Source: Macrophomina tecta (lineage: Eukaryota; Ascomycota; Dothideomycetes; Botryosphaeriales; Botryosphaeriaceae). Taken from it: 64,000 nt of DNA. Both the position numbers and the translations under genes were made by a program. The stretch lies in assembly GCA_024180945.1 (NCBI GenBank), contig JAKSGN010000035.1, positions 1,612,001-1,676,000 on the forward strand. Direction: 5' to 3'. Shown piece after piece: positions 11,888-22,155 of this stretch (its first letter is position 1; every line of letters starts with the position of its first letter). A model generated the notes under the pieces. It was not told where the DNA came from and ran no database searches. It worked only from the letters and a program-made list of their open reading frames with translations.

Positions 11888-13492
11888 TTACAGCAACCAG
11901 GCAAGGCCGGCAACACCGCCAACCATGGCCGCAGCTGCCTCGACACCGAACTTGTGCGCGGCGCCGGTTTGGAGACTAGGCTCGCCATTGGTGCCAGTAG
12001 CACCGCTGGAAGAGTCAGTAGCAGCGGCCGCGGCAACGGTGGCATAACTGGTGATGGTCTTGCGCTCGCCGTTGGGGAGGGTGGTTGTTGAGAGCACGAG
12101 TGAGCTGACCTGCCCATCAGAGCCACCAGTGTAGGTCGTCAGGAAAGTAGAACCAGCGGAGTTCGTGCGGGTAAGAACCTGGCCGGAAGTGACGCGAGAT
12201 GGCGTGAAAGCACTGGCGGCGGAAGTCGAGGTGACGGTGTTGCCGGCGGCATCGGTGGTTTCGACAATGACAGCAGCGGCAGTGGTGGTCTCACCGCGGC
12301 TGTTGGTGGTGGTGACCCTGGCGGTAGCTCCAACAAGGGCAGACGAAGTTTGCGTAACGGTTGAGCCAGCGCTGTTGGTGGTGGTGACTTCGACGGGCAC
12401 GATGACATTCTCGGTGGATGTGGAGCTCTCCGTACTGCGCGCAGTAGAGGTCTCCTCAGTGGTGGACGGAGCTTGAGTGGTGGTAGAAACCGTGGTGGAC
12501 TCGACAGTGCTAGGCGCAGCTGTAGAGGAAGCCTCTGAGTTAGTGCTGGATTCCACAGACGCAGAACTCTCGGAAGAAGTAGGCGCAGCAGAAGTGGTAG
12601 TAGTAGTAGTAGTAGTAGCAGAAGCTGCAGAAGAAGACACGGATGAGCCACTGGTCGAAGCAGACTGGGAAGTGGAGGAAGCCACAGATTCGGATGTGCT
12701 CGACGCAGACTCAGACGCACCTGAGGCTGCGCTCGTGGTCGAGGCACCCGAAGTGGAGCTCGCCGCAGCGGTGCTGGACGAAGATTGCTCGGGGGAGGAT
12801 GAGGGAGTGGCTGTACTCGTCGTGGACGCACCTGTGGTAGACGCCTCTGACGTAGTGGCACTCGTGCTTGAAGCGGGTGCAGAAGAGGTCGGGGAGGACT
12901 CAACCGTGGAGGAAGCAGCCGCGGTGGCGGTGGGAACGGAAGAGGTGCTGGCAACGGACGACGGGGAGGAAGTGGACGTACTTGCAGAGGTCTCAACAGC
13001 AGACGACGTTGTCGTCTCCACCACCGTGCTCGACGGTACGGCCGTGCTCGACGGAGCGGCTGTGCTCGACGGAGCGACCGTGCTAGATGGGACCGCAGAG
13101 CTACTCGGCTGGGCGGTCGTAGATGGAGCTGCAGAACTCTCTGCGGGGGCGCTGGACGACGCGCCGGCGGCAGGGGTGCTCGCCTGGTCTTGCCTCTTCT
13201 TCAACTCGTTCTGCTCGGCGAGAGAGCCGAGGAACTCTTCCACCTGCGGGGCATTGGCATTGCGCAGAGCCGCAACTTGGAACCACTGATCCTCATCTCT
13301 TGCATCCGGGAAGGCAGAGTGCTCGCGGTTGCGGAGGGCGTCCAGGATCTGGTCGGCGGGGACAAGGTCCAGTAGCTTCTCGACTTGGCCGTTCAGAGCA
13401 GGGGAGTCCCCGGAAGGTCGCACTGCCTCGGCCTGCACGACGCCATTGGCGAGCGGCAGCGCAAGCAGCACGAGCGAGCGGAGGGAAGGCAT
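11888..13492 (-). CDS. Ser/Thr-rich GPI-anchored cell-surface protein
   Basis: Single exon, 534 aa. An N-terminal signal peptide (hydrophobic LVLLALPLANGVVQA) is followed by a non-repetitive acidic segment of about 75 residues ending in a Kex2-type KKR site near residue 100. A very long Ser/Thr/Ala tract follows, the likely O-mannosylated stalk. Then come two or three imperfect copies of a TTNSAGST-like unit, and a C-terminal hydrophobic stretch (AAMVGGVAGLAWLL) preceded by small residues, as expected for GPI-anchor addition. The architecture is that of fungal wall mannoproteins and adhesin-like proteins. I do not recognise the N-terminal segment, so no ligand can be named. If Kex2 cuts, the acidic segment would be released. 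The antisense strand carries a long acidic frame only because Ser/Thr codons read that way in reverse. Confidence 0.85.
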   Translation of the reverse strand: MPSLRSLVLLALPLANGVVQAEAVRPSGDSPALNGQVEKLLDLVPADQILDALRNREHSAFPDARDEDQWFQVAALRNANAPQVEEFLGSLAEQNELKKRQDQASTPAAGASSSAPAESSAAPSTTAQPSSSAVPSSTVAPSSTAAPSSTAVPSSTVVETTTSSAVETSASTSTSSPSSVASTSSVPTATAAASSTVESSPTSSAPASSTSATTSEASTTGASTTSTATPSSSPEQSSSSTAAASSTSGASTTSAASGASESASSTSESVASSTSQSASTSGSSVSSSAASATTTTTTTTSAAPTSSESSASVESSTNSEASSTAAPSTVESTTVSTTTQAPSTTEETSTARSTESSTSTENVIVPVEVTTTNSAGSTVTQTSSALVGATARVTTTNSRGETTTAAAVIVETTDAAGNTVTSTSAASAFTPSRVTSGQVLTRTNSAGSTFLTTYTGGSDGQVSSLVLSTTTLPNGERKTITSYATVAAAAATDSSSGATGTNGEPSLQTGAAHKFGVEAAAAMVGGVAGLAWLL

Positions 13493-16450
13493 CTCGAGAG
13501 GGGCAGCAGTCTCGCGGAATGGAGAGTGGGAAGATGGCGGTTGATATGCAATTGCACGGCTAATAGCAGCTACATGGCGCCATGGTCAGCAAAGTGAGCG
13601 TGAGCGGAGACGGAAGGTGGTGGGCGTGGCGGGGACGGATAAAAAGCAAGCAGCAGGGCACATGGCGGACGAAATTGCAGCTTACCGCAAGGCCGAAAGG
13701 GCAGTAGGCAAGCGGGTGGCTTGCCTCGCTTGGCTGGCAGCGAGAGCGACCGCGGGCGGCTTGGAATAAAGCGAGCGTGGTATTACTATATTCTGGACGC
13801 AGCGCAAAGCGAGCGTGGGGCGCGTCGAGGAGTTGGCGGACGGAGAGGGGTTGGTGACACGGCGAGGGCGAGGAGGAGGGAAGGCGGCGGGACGAGGATA
13901 TGGGAGGGCGAGGTCTGGCGGATATGTGAGGGTTGGGCTGGGTAGGGCGGCGGGCTCAATGCGGCGATGCTTGGTTGATACGAAGCGGGCAGGATCCAGC
14001 AGCTGTCACTGGCGCGCGCGGTGGATGACGAGCGCGCTCAGCATGCGGCCCCTGCTCCTGCCGTTCCGCGCACCACCAAAGCCGCTTGCGCGAGACGGCC
14101 ATCGCGGCCTCCCGTGCGTTGAAACCTGCCCAGCCTGCGCCCCTCAGCGCAGACGGCTGCTCACCTCACGCCAGCGTGCGCCTCCACCAAGGCCCGAATA
14201 CGCGAGTCCGCAATATACCTGACCGTTGTCCGTTAATCAGCCATCCCCATCGCCATGCGCAAACAATGACGTCCGCTCCCCTCCATCCCCGGCCGCCGAA
14301 GCCTTTCCTCTTTTTTATTTTTTTTTTTGGTGCGTGTATATATCCTGACTTGCAGCTTCCTTGCCGTTCCCCGCGGTTTCATCCATGCCATGGCCGCAGC
14401 ATGTCGGGAACGCTGCCGCAACATCACCAACCTGGACTACGCTGCATCCAGTAAAGCAGTGTCACACCCGCCTGCTGCCGTGCCAGTTGACCTGCACGCC
14501 CGCCAACCGGGGCTCTTCAAGCATCCAGCTGGACGGGTCTCGGGGGCGAAGAAGATTCCGGTCGAGAGAAGAAGCAGGGCTCGCAGGAGGCTCCCTATGC
14601 ACCCGTCGCCGGCCACTTATGGACGGCAGCGTTTCAGATGGTCCGTCACGGCTCGACAGGGTGACGGCAATTGGACTGCGGGCTTTTCGCCCGTGGGAGC
14701 AGTCGTCCAGCAGCCAACAGTAGTGGTGTGAACCCGGTGCAGCTGATGCAGCAAGCCAGAGCCTGCCTTCGTCGCACGCGGTCCAGCAAGCCGCGACGTC
14801 TGTATGGACTGCTATTCTTAGCGCTGTCGCTGGGCAAAACCGCCAGCTGGGGATCGTCTGAGGCTTGCGTGTGGGCCTGGCCGCTGATCACTGCGTGGCC
14901 GGGTTGCTTTGTCGACGCGGCCGTGGCGTGGCTGACTGGGCAAGCTGACGGGACCCAAAGCCCGGCGCTGCATCCCACTGGCTGCTCGCCACGCTGTCTC
15001 TGAACACCTCCCGTGTGTGAGCCTCGTGTATACCTGCTGTCCGGCCAACCGCACCCGTCCACCTCGCGCTCTCTTTCGTGCCCCGCCGACATTTCGCTAT
15101 CGCGTCACCAGGTGCATTTCTTCGTGTTCCTTAAATAAGCGAGCGCTCAATCTTCAGACGTCACGACTCGTGTGATGGAGCTGATCTACAAATGCACACT
15201 CCTTCGCTCTGTGTTCGAGGCGTCGAGAAGAATGAAACTGCCCGACGAGCCCTTGGTCAACAGAAAGAGCCGCCGGCAAGCTCCACGCCGAGCTTCCCGC
15301 AGCCTCGTTCCAGCGCACGGAAGCACGACGGCCACAAAGCATTGATGGCCACTTCTCTTTCGTATCCACATCCTTCACAAACCAGCTAGCCAGCTCCACG
15401 TGCTCAGCCTCCTTCTCCAAATTCCCCACTCCCACCACAGTGGCCAATCGTCAGCGAATGCGGGCAGTCCGGGACAAAGAGAGCACACACCGCATCCTAC
15501 CTCCCCGTGGAGAACTGATGCCGAGAGAAACCAGCATCTAGAAAAAGCCAAAAGAAGACCGTGTGTCGTAATGCCTCAATCCAGCCCAGCCGAGTCAGGA
15601 GAGGGACGGAGAGAGACCAAAAAAAAAAAAAAAAAAATCCCCATTCAGTCAGAGCAGCAGCAGCAGTACGTAAGGTCTCTTGCGCCCGCACCCGCGCCCG
15701 TAGTCGGCAATCGGCACCGCCTACGCAAACGCCGCCGCCGTCATAGTTACCTTCCCGCTACTTGGTCCCACAGAGACGGGCTGTCACTATGAACCCTTCT
15801 TAGTGTAGAGCGAGAGAGACGTTGACGCATTGGCGCCGCCTCCTCGTTCCCAACCCGTATCGCCGGATCGAGCAACATGACGTGCTGATACCCCCTCCCG
15901 TATCCACACCCCAGTCTCTCCCAAAAAAGGCACTTGCACTCCGCTCTAGGCCATGATAAGAAAACATAAGCAACAGGCACATTGCAGTTCATCCGGGACA
16001 GCCTTTTAACGAGATGCCGTGCATTGCGCCTTTTTCCCCCTCGTATCACATACACTCGTAGGCATCCCTCTTTCACATGTTAAGTGGGGACAAAAAAAAG
16101 AGAAACGCATGCAACAAAGCATCCTTCTCTGCAGGGTCCCACGCGAGTTGACGCGTACGCTGAGGGGAAACTTCTCCCCACCTGCCCGAGAATGAGTGAC
16201 TAAGGGAAAAAACTTAGAAGAAACCAAAAAAAAAAATAAAAAATGAAAGAGTAAACTTTGCAGGAGCTCATTTGCAGACTCAACAAGAGGTAAAAAAGAA
16301 TTTAGATATATACTTTTCGGCATCCCGCAGTAGCACCGCTTTTTCCGAGTGTGTATGAACATGCCTACTGTTTGTCCTGTGTCGGACCAAGGAAAACTCC
16401 GCCACAGCCTCACTGCAAGGAAAGGGGAACGGGGGAGAAAGCAGAGCCAA

Positions 16451-16491
<41 letters not shown>

Positions 16492-17705
16492 CGCCGAAAA
16501 AAAGGGAGGACTCCCGAGCCCTCCCTTCTCGTTCTTTCCGTGCGTTGACGTGCAAAGGAGCGCATCGGGATAATTCTAGACCAGCTAGAACAGCAAGAAG
16601 AGGCCTCGGCCTTCGTCCCCACACACCCGTACGGCGACGCCGATGACGACGGTGGAGCCACAGGACATGACAAAAGACGCCGCCCTCAGTTCTGCGAATC
16701 TTGACATCTAGCGAAAGCAATCCCATCACCGACATGTCCTGCACAGCTCATTGGGGGTTTGAGGCAGCCGTCCGGACGTCACTGTTGTTAAAATTGAGGA
16801 ACATTCGCGTCCGGATGGCTGCTTCAACTCCCCATTGTCTGTTCACGCCAATGGTTGCTTCTTCTGTCCGTCACCATGGAGCCCTCCAGAAAAACCCCCT
16901 CTTCTCTCCCTTACCCCTTTAGGTGGGCTGCGCGGAATCTCACGGACCCCCCTTTCACAAGCGCGTCTATCAGCCCTGCCCCACGCACATACATCAGCCC
17001 TTCCCTTTTCCCGAACACATGCCCCGCTGAATCGCTCACTCACTCACTCCAACCAAACCTCCCCCCCCCAACCACAACGAAACCCCGATATCACTTTTTC
17101 CGCACTTGTCAAATGTCCCCGTTGCTCCATGATAGTATGCTTGGTTAGTTCAAGGGGAAAAAAAAAGTTAGGTAGGTATAAAGGACACAGGAAGATGCCA
17201 AGGCCAACATCAATGACGATCAATCCTTCATAGTGGGGAAAAAGAAAGAGAGAAAAAAACTACTCCTAAATTGCCCTTCAGTCTGCTCCTCACCCTTCTT
17301 CCCCTCTCCTACCGCCAATCGAGGAGCCACGACCCTCTCGTCTCCGACCATAGTCCTTTCTCGCTTATTCCAGGGAAAGCCCACAACAATCACTACCTTT
17401 TCGCCAGAACCATCCAAGACACCACGCTTGCTTCTCTCATATCTCAACATCACCAACCTCGCTACCCCTTTTCATCATGCAAAACTATCAATGCCGCCGC
17501 CAAGAGAAGAGAGTTCAATGCTCTCTACGAACACGAAGGGAAGAAAAAGGGAAGAAAAGGGGTTCGCCGCCTCTTGATGGAATGCTTTGGAACCAAAGAA
17601 CCCAACAACACCCATCACTTTGAAGCGCTCGCAGCGATAAGAGAGAAGCAAACCAAAAGGAAAAGCATGAGCACAGTATTGGCTCCGAGGATCAGCATGT
17701 CGAGT
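13493..17705. other. Long intergenic region, no credible gene
   Basis: 4.2 kb between two minus-strand genes. The first 1.6 kb is GC-rich with scattered Arg/Ala-rich frames. The rest alternates pyrimidine-rich stretches with A tracts (about 15620-15637 and 16449-16488) and a T tract (about 14308-14330). The last 1 kb is probably RhoGAP 3' untranslated sequence, and the part next to 13493 is the promoter of the GPI-protein gene. Frames of 100-150 codons exist but are low complexity and have no splice partners that I can join. Confidence 0.5.
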
Positions 17706-20618
17706 TCAGACGTCCAGCATTGACCTGACTGTCTGTTGCTGCTTTGGCGAAGCAGGCGGTGAAGACGTCGCGGCCGGGCCATTCTCTGGTGCCGGCGCCG
17801 TATTTGTCGGTCCTGAAGAAATAGGAGCGGATGGAGAAGCTGCTGTAGATTGCGGAGAAACAGTCGTTGCCTTTGGTGGTGCAAGACCACTTATACACGC
17901 GGTCCCGGGGGGAACAGTAACCGGCTCCTCAGCATCCACCGTCTGCGTAGTGGCCGACACGGATGTCGAACCAACCGCGCTCGTAACGGCTGGAGTCTGC
18001 GTCGGCGTTACTTCTTCCGACTCCGTCTTGGGAGGTATGAGACCAGCCGGCTTTACTTCCTCCTTGGTCTCCAGGGAATTGGGCGGGTCGGATTTTCGAG
18101 GCAGATCCACCGAACGACCTCTGCGATGTTGCGTTAAGGCCGCCAGGCTTGACGTTGATCGATGCCCCTGTCGCTCAGAAATAGGCGAACTCGGATCAGC
18201 ACGGTTGTTCGGAGGGCTCTTCGCCCGTTGTTTGGCCTCCTCCCGCTCCTTTCGCTCAGCAAGTTTTCCTCGGAACCAGTCAATTGGTCCAGCTTTCTTG
18301 TCTCCGTCCTTGCCTTCGCTCCAGACATGTGCCGAGCTCGAAGTCTCATTAGGTTCCACGCTCAGACTCTTACGACCGCCTTTCGAAGAGACAGAACTCA
18401 TGCTCTGCTCGGCTCCTGAGACGGAACCGAGGTTGGTTTCATTGACTGACTTGGACGCCTCCTTTCTGTGGGAGATGCGCCAGTGCCGCTTCTTTTCCTT
18501 CTCAGCGTTCTCAGCCGCTGCAGCATCGTCCCCATGCTCGGCTTCGGAGTTACCACCGGAGACGGTTGAATGCGAGCGCATGGATGCGCTGGGTGACATG
18601 CTGGGTTGAGGCGGATTAGCGCTCGTCGTTGCCTTTGGGGGTGAAGTTTCAGCTATCGGTGATATATGTTGTCCATGGTCTTTGACGGGCGTACCTGCCG
18701 CAACTCCCGGCGGAAGTGGTGATGGTGGTCCTCCAACGTGAGAACCATGAAGTGAGTTGGTCGAGCTCGCCGCGCTAGGGTTCGTGCTGGGTGCCCGCTT
18801 CTTCTGCAGCTTGTTGGGTCGGCGCTTCTCCTTGTTTTCGCTATCCGAGTGAGGCGATGATTGAAACATGCTTGAAAAGGAGCGGAATCCTGAAGCTTCC
18901 CTGTCACTACTCTCACCTCTAGGCTTTTGTGGGGTCTGAGCATGCGGCAGGAGGCCAGTGGCCGAAGCCATGCTTGTCGGGGCGGCTAGCGGCGTAGCAT
19001 CTTCACTGGACGTCGGCGAAAGAACCTGGGAAGGTTTCGTAGCTGGGCTGACGTCGACGATTGGCCTTTCCGGTTCCGCAATTGATATCGAGGCTACCGC
19101 GGGCGATCTTGGGGTTGCACCGGGACTCTGTTCGTTATGGTCTCGGGAGAAGCGTTTCCCTACGATAGCTGGGGACTTCTTGGACGGCACCGTGTTGCTC
19201 CTGTGAACGCCCGAAGAGAAAGTAGTGTTAACAGGGCTGGGAGTAGCCACAGTACCTGAAGCCTTTGATTTCCTCGACGACACGGACACGTTCCTCCTGA
19301 CCATTCCTTGCTTGCGTACACTCTCGGCACCAGCGCTGGCATTGGAAGACGATCTCCCAATAGTGGTCTTGGAGCGGGTAGGTGTAGTCGGCGGTTTTCC
19401 TGATGGAGTAGAAGGGCCACTCTCCACCTCCTCAACCGTCTTGGGGTCAGCAGCAGTTCCCTGCATTCCGATAAGAAAGTTGTCCTGGTTTTCGATCAGA
19501 AAGATGAGAACGTCTTGGCTCAAGCGATATTCCGGGGGGGCCATGTCATGGTTGGGGTGAGACAGGATCCCGGGCTGGAAGATGGCGGCAAGATTGGCGG
19601 TGGTCATTTTGTTTAGGTCCGATTTCGATGCAAAAACGGCTAAGAGATCCAATATATATAGCAGCAGTTGACGGTTCAACGGGGGAAGTTCCGTGATAAG
19701 TCTCTGGTAGACCCGAATTGCGTTGTCCATGTCGAATTCCCCAATGCTCTCCTTTTGGCCATCCATGGGCCCAACAGCTTGAGCTTGGTGGTTGCGCAGC
19801 GGTTCCCTGAACAACTCGTAGAACTCGAGAGGGATAATGGGCTCGGGCAGCTGATTGAAGTATCGACGGAGAATGTTGGCGGCATCGTGCACAGTGTAAC
19901 CAGTCCAGTCTAGGCCCTTTCCGTAGCGGTCGGGGGAGTTGAAGGCCTCTCGCAACTCTTTGATACGCTTCTCGGATCCACTCAGGCGAAAGATACCCTC
20001 GACGTCGACAGCTTCACACCCCGACATGTCAGCACAAAGCAAAATCCCAAAAGGAGTCAAACACGCACCTTTTTCCTTGAGGAACACCCCGCACTTTGCG
20101 ACAACAATAGGAACGTAGCCGTAGATGTAGCTCTCGCCTTCCTCATTGAACAGTGAAATTGCGACGTTGGCGTATTTTATGCTGTCTTGGAGAGGCACCC
20201 CGAAGATACCTCGGGGTTTCTCTGGCTCTGTGTAGTAAAATATCAGCTCATGAAAAGAAGAGAAGGCGCGCAAAGCATTCTGGAGGGGCCTTGCGACGGC
20301 TCTCGACAGGCGGGCGGCTTGAGCAGCGGCGCGGATGCGAAGCCTGACGAACGTCGTCCGCATGCGCCTCCAGAGGCGGAGGAACCCACCCTTGTCCTCG
20401 TCCTTCTTCGCATTCCCGCGCTTGAATTGTCTCCACCACGAGGTCAGGTCGCGCTTCGAGGGCACGTCAGCGACCTGGGTGCCTATGGGTTGGGGCTGGT
20501 CCCATCGGTGGTTGCCGGAGCCGCTGGGCTGGGCTTGATGCGGCATGACGGCGGGCTGCTGCGAGGAGGGCGGGTCGCCTCTCGCTCTTTGGGACGTGGA
20601 GTGCTGGTGTTGTCGCAA
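17706..20618 (-). CDS. Sac7-type Rho GTPase-activating protein
   Basis: Three exons, 20618-20390, 20227-20069 and 20011-17706, give 897 aa. The RhoGAP domain spans about residues 83-290: GIFGVPLQDSIKYANVAISL, the GYVPIVVAKCGVFL block, then the arginine finger R138 in VEGIFRLSG, and LNRQLLLYILDLLAVFASK with NLAAIFQPGIL. This order is typical of Sac7/Bag7-like proteins, which switch off Rho1 and so restrain wall synthesis and actin signalling. The remaining 600 residues are Ser/Pro/Thr-rich and disordered, probably phosphorylated and docking-competent. Both introns (162 and 57 nt) are multiples of three without stop codons, so the unspliced region is one open frame of 970 codons. Removing them restores the family sequence (FLKEKAVDVEGIF), so I take both as real introns. 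Retained isoforms remain possible. Confidence 0.92.
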   Translation of the reverse strand: MRQHQHSTSQRARGDPPSSQQPAVMPHQAQPSGSGNHRWDQPQPIGTQVADVPSKRDLTSWWRQFKRGNAKKDEDKGGFLRLWRRMRTTFVRLRIRAAAQAARLSRAVARPLQNALRAFSSFHELIFYYTEPEKPRGIFGVPLQDSIKYANVAISLFNEEGESYIYGYVPIVVAKCGVFLKEKGACLTPFGILLCADMSGCEAVDVEGIFRLSGSEKRIKELREAFNSPDRYGKGLDWTGYTVHDAANILRRYFNQLPEPIIPLEFYELFREPLRNHQAQAVGPMDGQKESIGEFDMDNAIRVYQRLITELPPLNRQLLLYILDLLAVFASKSDLNKMTTANLAAIFQPGILSHPNHDMAPPEYRLSQDVLIFLIENQDNFLIGMQGTAADPKTVEEVESGPSTPSGKPPTTPTRSKTTIGRSSSNASAGAESVRKQGMVRRNVSVSSRKSKASGTVATPSPVNTTFSSGVHRSNTVPSKKSPAIVGKRFSRDHNEQSPGATPRSPAVASISIAEPERPIVDVSPATKPSQVLSPTSSEDATPLAAPTSMASATGLLPHAQTPQKPRGESSDREASGFRSFSSMFQSSPHSDSENKEKRRPNKLQKKRAPSTNPSAASSTNSLHGSHVGGPPSPLPPGVAAGTPVKDHGQHISPIAETSPPKATTSANPPQPSMSPSASMRSHSTVSGGNSEAEHGDDAAAAENAEKEKKRHWRISHRKEASKSVNETNLGSVSGAEQSMSSVSSKGGRKSLSVEPNETSSSAHVWSEGKDGDKKAGPIDWFRGKLAERKEREEAKQRAKSPPNNRADPSSPISERQGHRSTSSLAALTQHRRGRSVDLPRKSDPPNSLETKEEVKPAGLIPPKTESEEVTPTQTPAVTSAVGSTSVSATTQTVDAEEPVTVPPGTACISGLAPPKATTVSPQSTAASPSAPISSGPTNTAPAPENGPAATSSPPASPKQQQTVRSMLDV

Positions 20619-21766
20619 TGGCGGCAGGCGGAGGCTCGCGAGGGTACCGGCAGGCGTATCCTAAAATAGCGAGGGCGAAGCGAGGACGTGTCGCCGCTCG
20701 ACAATGCGGGCGCTGGTGCAGGAGAGCGGCGCTCGCTGGGGCACGGCGGGCTCTAGCCAGCGTATGAGGCTTGGAGGGCGCGCAGGACGTGCGGTGCAGC
20801 ACGCTCGCTGGGTGGGCAGAAGCCTGGGTATGAGGCGGCGGCTGCAGGACGGCCGTTGCTGTCGGAGGTCGTGAAACGTGAGGAGACGCGAGTTTTCGCA
20901 GGCGCGGGTGATGTAATGCGATGATATATGCTGCCGCAGGACGCCAGGGTCAGAGGCGCGGCTGGTCCAGGAAAGGATCGGAGGGAGTTGCAGTGTGTGC
21001 GAGAGAGGAGCGCGGACTGAACCTGCTCGGTGGCTGATGCTGCGTGTCTCCCGATGAGGAAGCCCCTAGGTTGCCCGTGGGCTGCCCAGGCTAATACGAG
21101 AGAGAGAAGGGTGCAGCAGAGTGAGCACGCGCCGGGCGGGCAGGGCAGTGCGGGTGAGGCTGGGGCGGGAGCGAGCGAGGTGCGGACGTCGACGACGGCG
21201 ACGACGTTTGGTGGTGTTTTGGGCAGGCCCAGGGGAGCTTGGGCAGTCGAGCAGGAGAAGCAACGGCGGCTTAGGCTAAAATAAGGACTGGTGGACTTGG
21301 GCTGCTAGCTGTGAGCCGTGGTGGACGGCGGCGTGCCGACAGCTGCAGAGCAAAGCGAGCCGCTGCCGCCCCAGCCAGAGCCCCAGCTGCTGCTCCACGC
21401 CCACTCTGGTCCGCGCCGGCCTGTCTGTATCAGAAGAGTCAGGACGCCGCCGAATCGTCGAGCTGCCCCGGCGCTAATCGCATCCCATCAGGGTCTGTTG
21501 GTCGGTCTGTCGACGCGCTGGGAGCCTGCCCTGTCTCATCACGCGGTTCCCCGGCACAGCGCCGAGCCAAGCCGCCCGTGGGCGCTGCTGGCACCGGCGC
21601 CGTACGTCACGCCCGAAAAGTTGTTCCACTATCAAAGCTCCCGCCCAGGCACCCTCCAGCACCTCCGCAGGAACCCATCCAGCACACCGCAACCACCGCA
21701 TCATCGCCCCGCCCCCTCCTGGACACCTGGCCCCTCGTGACTCGCGCAAAGCAGGCTTCGAGCAAC
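20619..21766. promoter_or_regulatory. Divergent region between RhoGAP and TIM9 genes
   Basis: 1.15 kb upstream of both genes. GC-rich, with Arg/Ala-rich spurious frames on both strands. No gene and no clear TATA box seen. Confidence 0.45.
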
Positions 21767-22155
21767 ATGGACGGGTGAGCCGCCAGCCCGCCCCAGCCGT
21801 GCACGCGCCCCCGGCTAACGTGAACATTCTGACGCAGTCTCACGGGTGCTGAGCAGCGCGAGCTGCAGAGCCGCATGGAGCGCAAGCAGATGAAGGAGTT
21901 CATGACGGTATGCCTCCACCCAATGTCTTCCCCCGGGCCTGCTGCTAATTGGCGCTGCAGATGTACTCCAACCTTGTCCAGCGCTGCTTCGACGACTGCA
22001 TCAACGACTTCTCCACCAAGTCTCTCGGCTCGCGCGAGGAGGGTTGCGTGATGAGGTGCGTCGACAAGATCCTCAAGGGATCTGAGCGCCTTGGAAACCG
22101 CTTCCAGGAGCAGAACGCCGCCATAGCCCAGACCGGTGCCCTTCCGGGCAGGTAA
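21767..22155 (+). CDS. TIM9: Mitochondrial import chaperone Tim9
   Basis: Three exons, 21767-21774, 21838-21907 and 21961-22155, give 90 aa, the usual length for Tim9. The first exon has only eight coding bases (Met-Asp and two bases of Gly). The twin CX3C motifs of small TIM proteins are present: RCFDDC and GCVMRC, 15 residues apart. The N-terminal helix ([19 protein letters not shown]) and the [10 protein letters not shown] segment identify Tim9 among its relatives. In the intermembrane space Tim9 forms a 3:3 hexamer with Tim10 that escorts carrier proteins to TIM22 and beta-barrel precursors to SAM. The cysteines form two intramolecular disulphides through the Mia40 pathway. Introns are 63 and 53 nt with clean GT-AG ends and CTAAC/CTAAT branch sites. 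Confidence 0.96.

Noticed and set aside
12477..13289. 270-codon plus-strand frame, very acidic
   Set aside because: Exact antisense of the Ser/Thr-rich stalk of the GPI protein; its Glu/Asp/Val bias is the reverse complement of Ser/Thr codons.
17271..17723. 150-codon plus-strand frame downstream of the RhoGAP stop
   Set aside because: Lies antisense to the likely RhoGAP 3' UTR, shows no family resemblance and has A/G-run-driven Lys-rich segments.
19160..20118. Reading the RhoGAP gene as one uninterrupted 970-codon frame
   Set aside because: The 19 residues from the 57-nt segment interrupt the invariant FLKEKA-VDVEGIFRLSG stretch; splicing restores it, and both segments have good splice signals.
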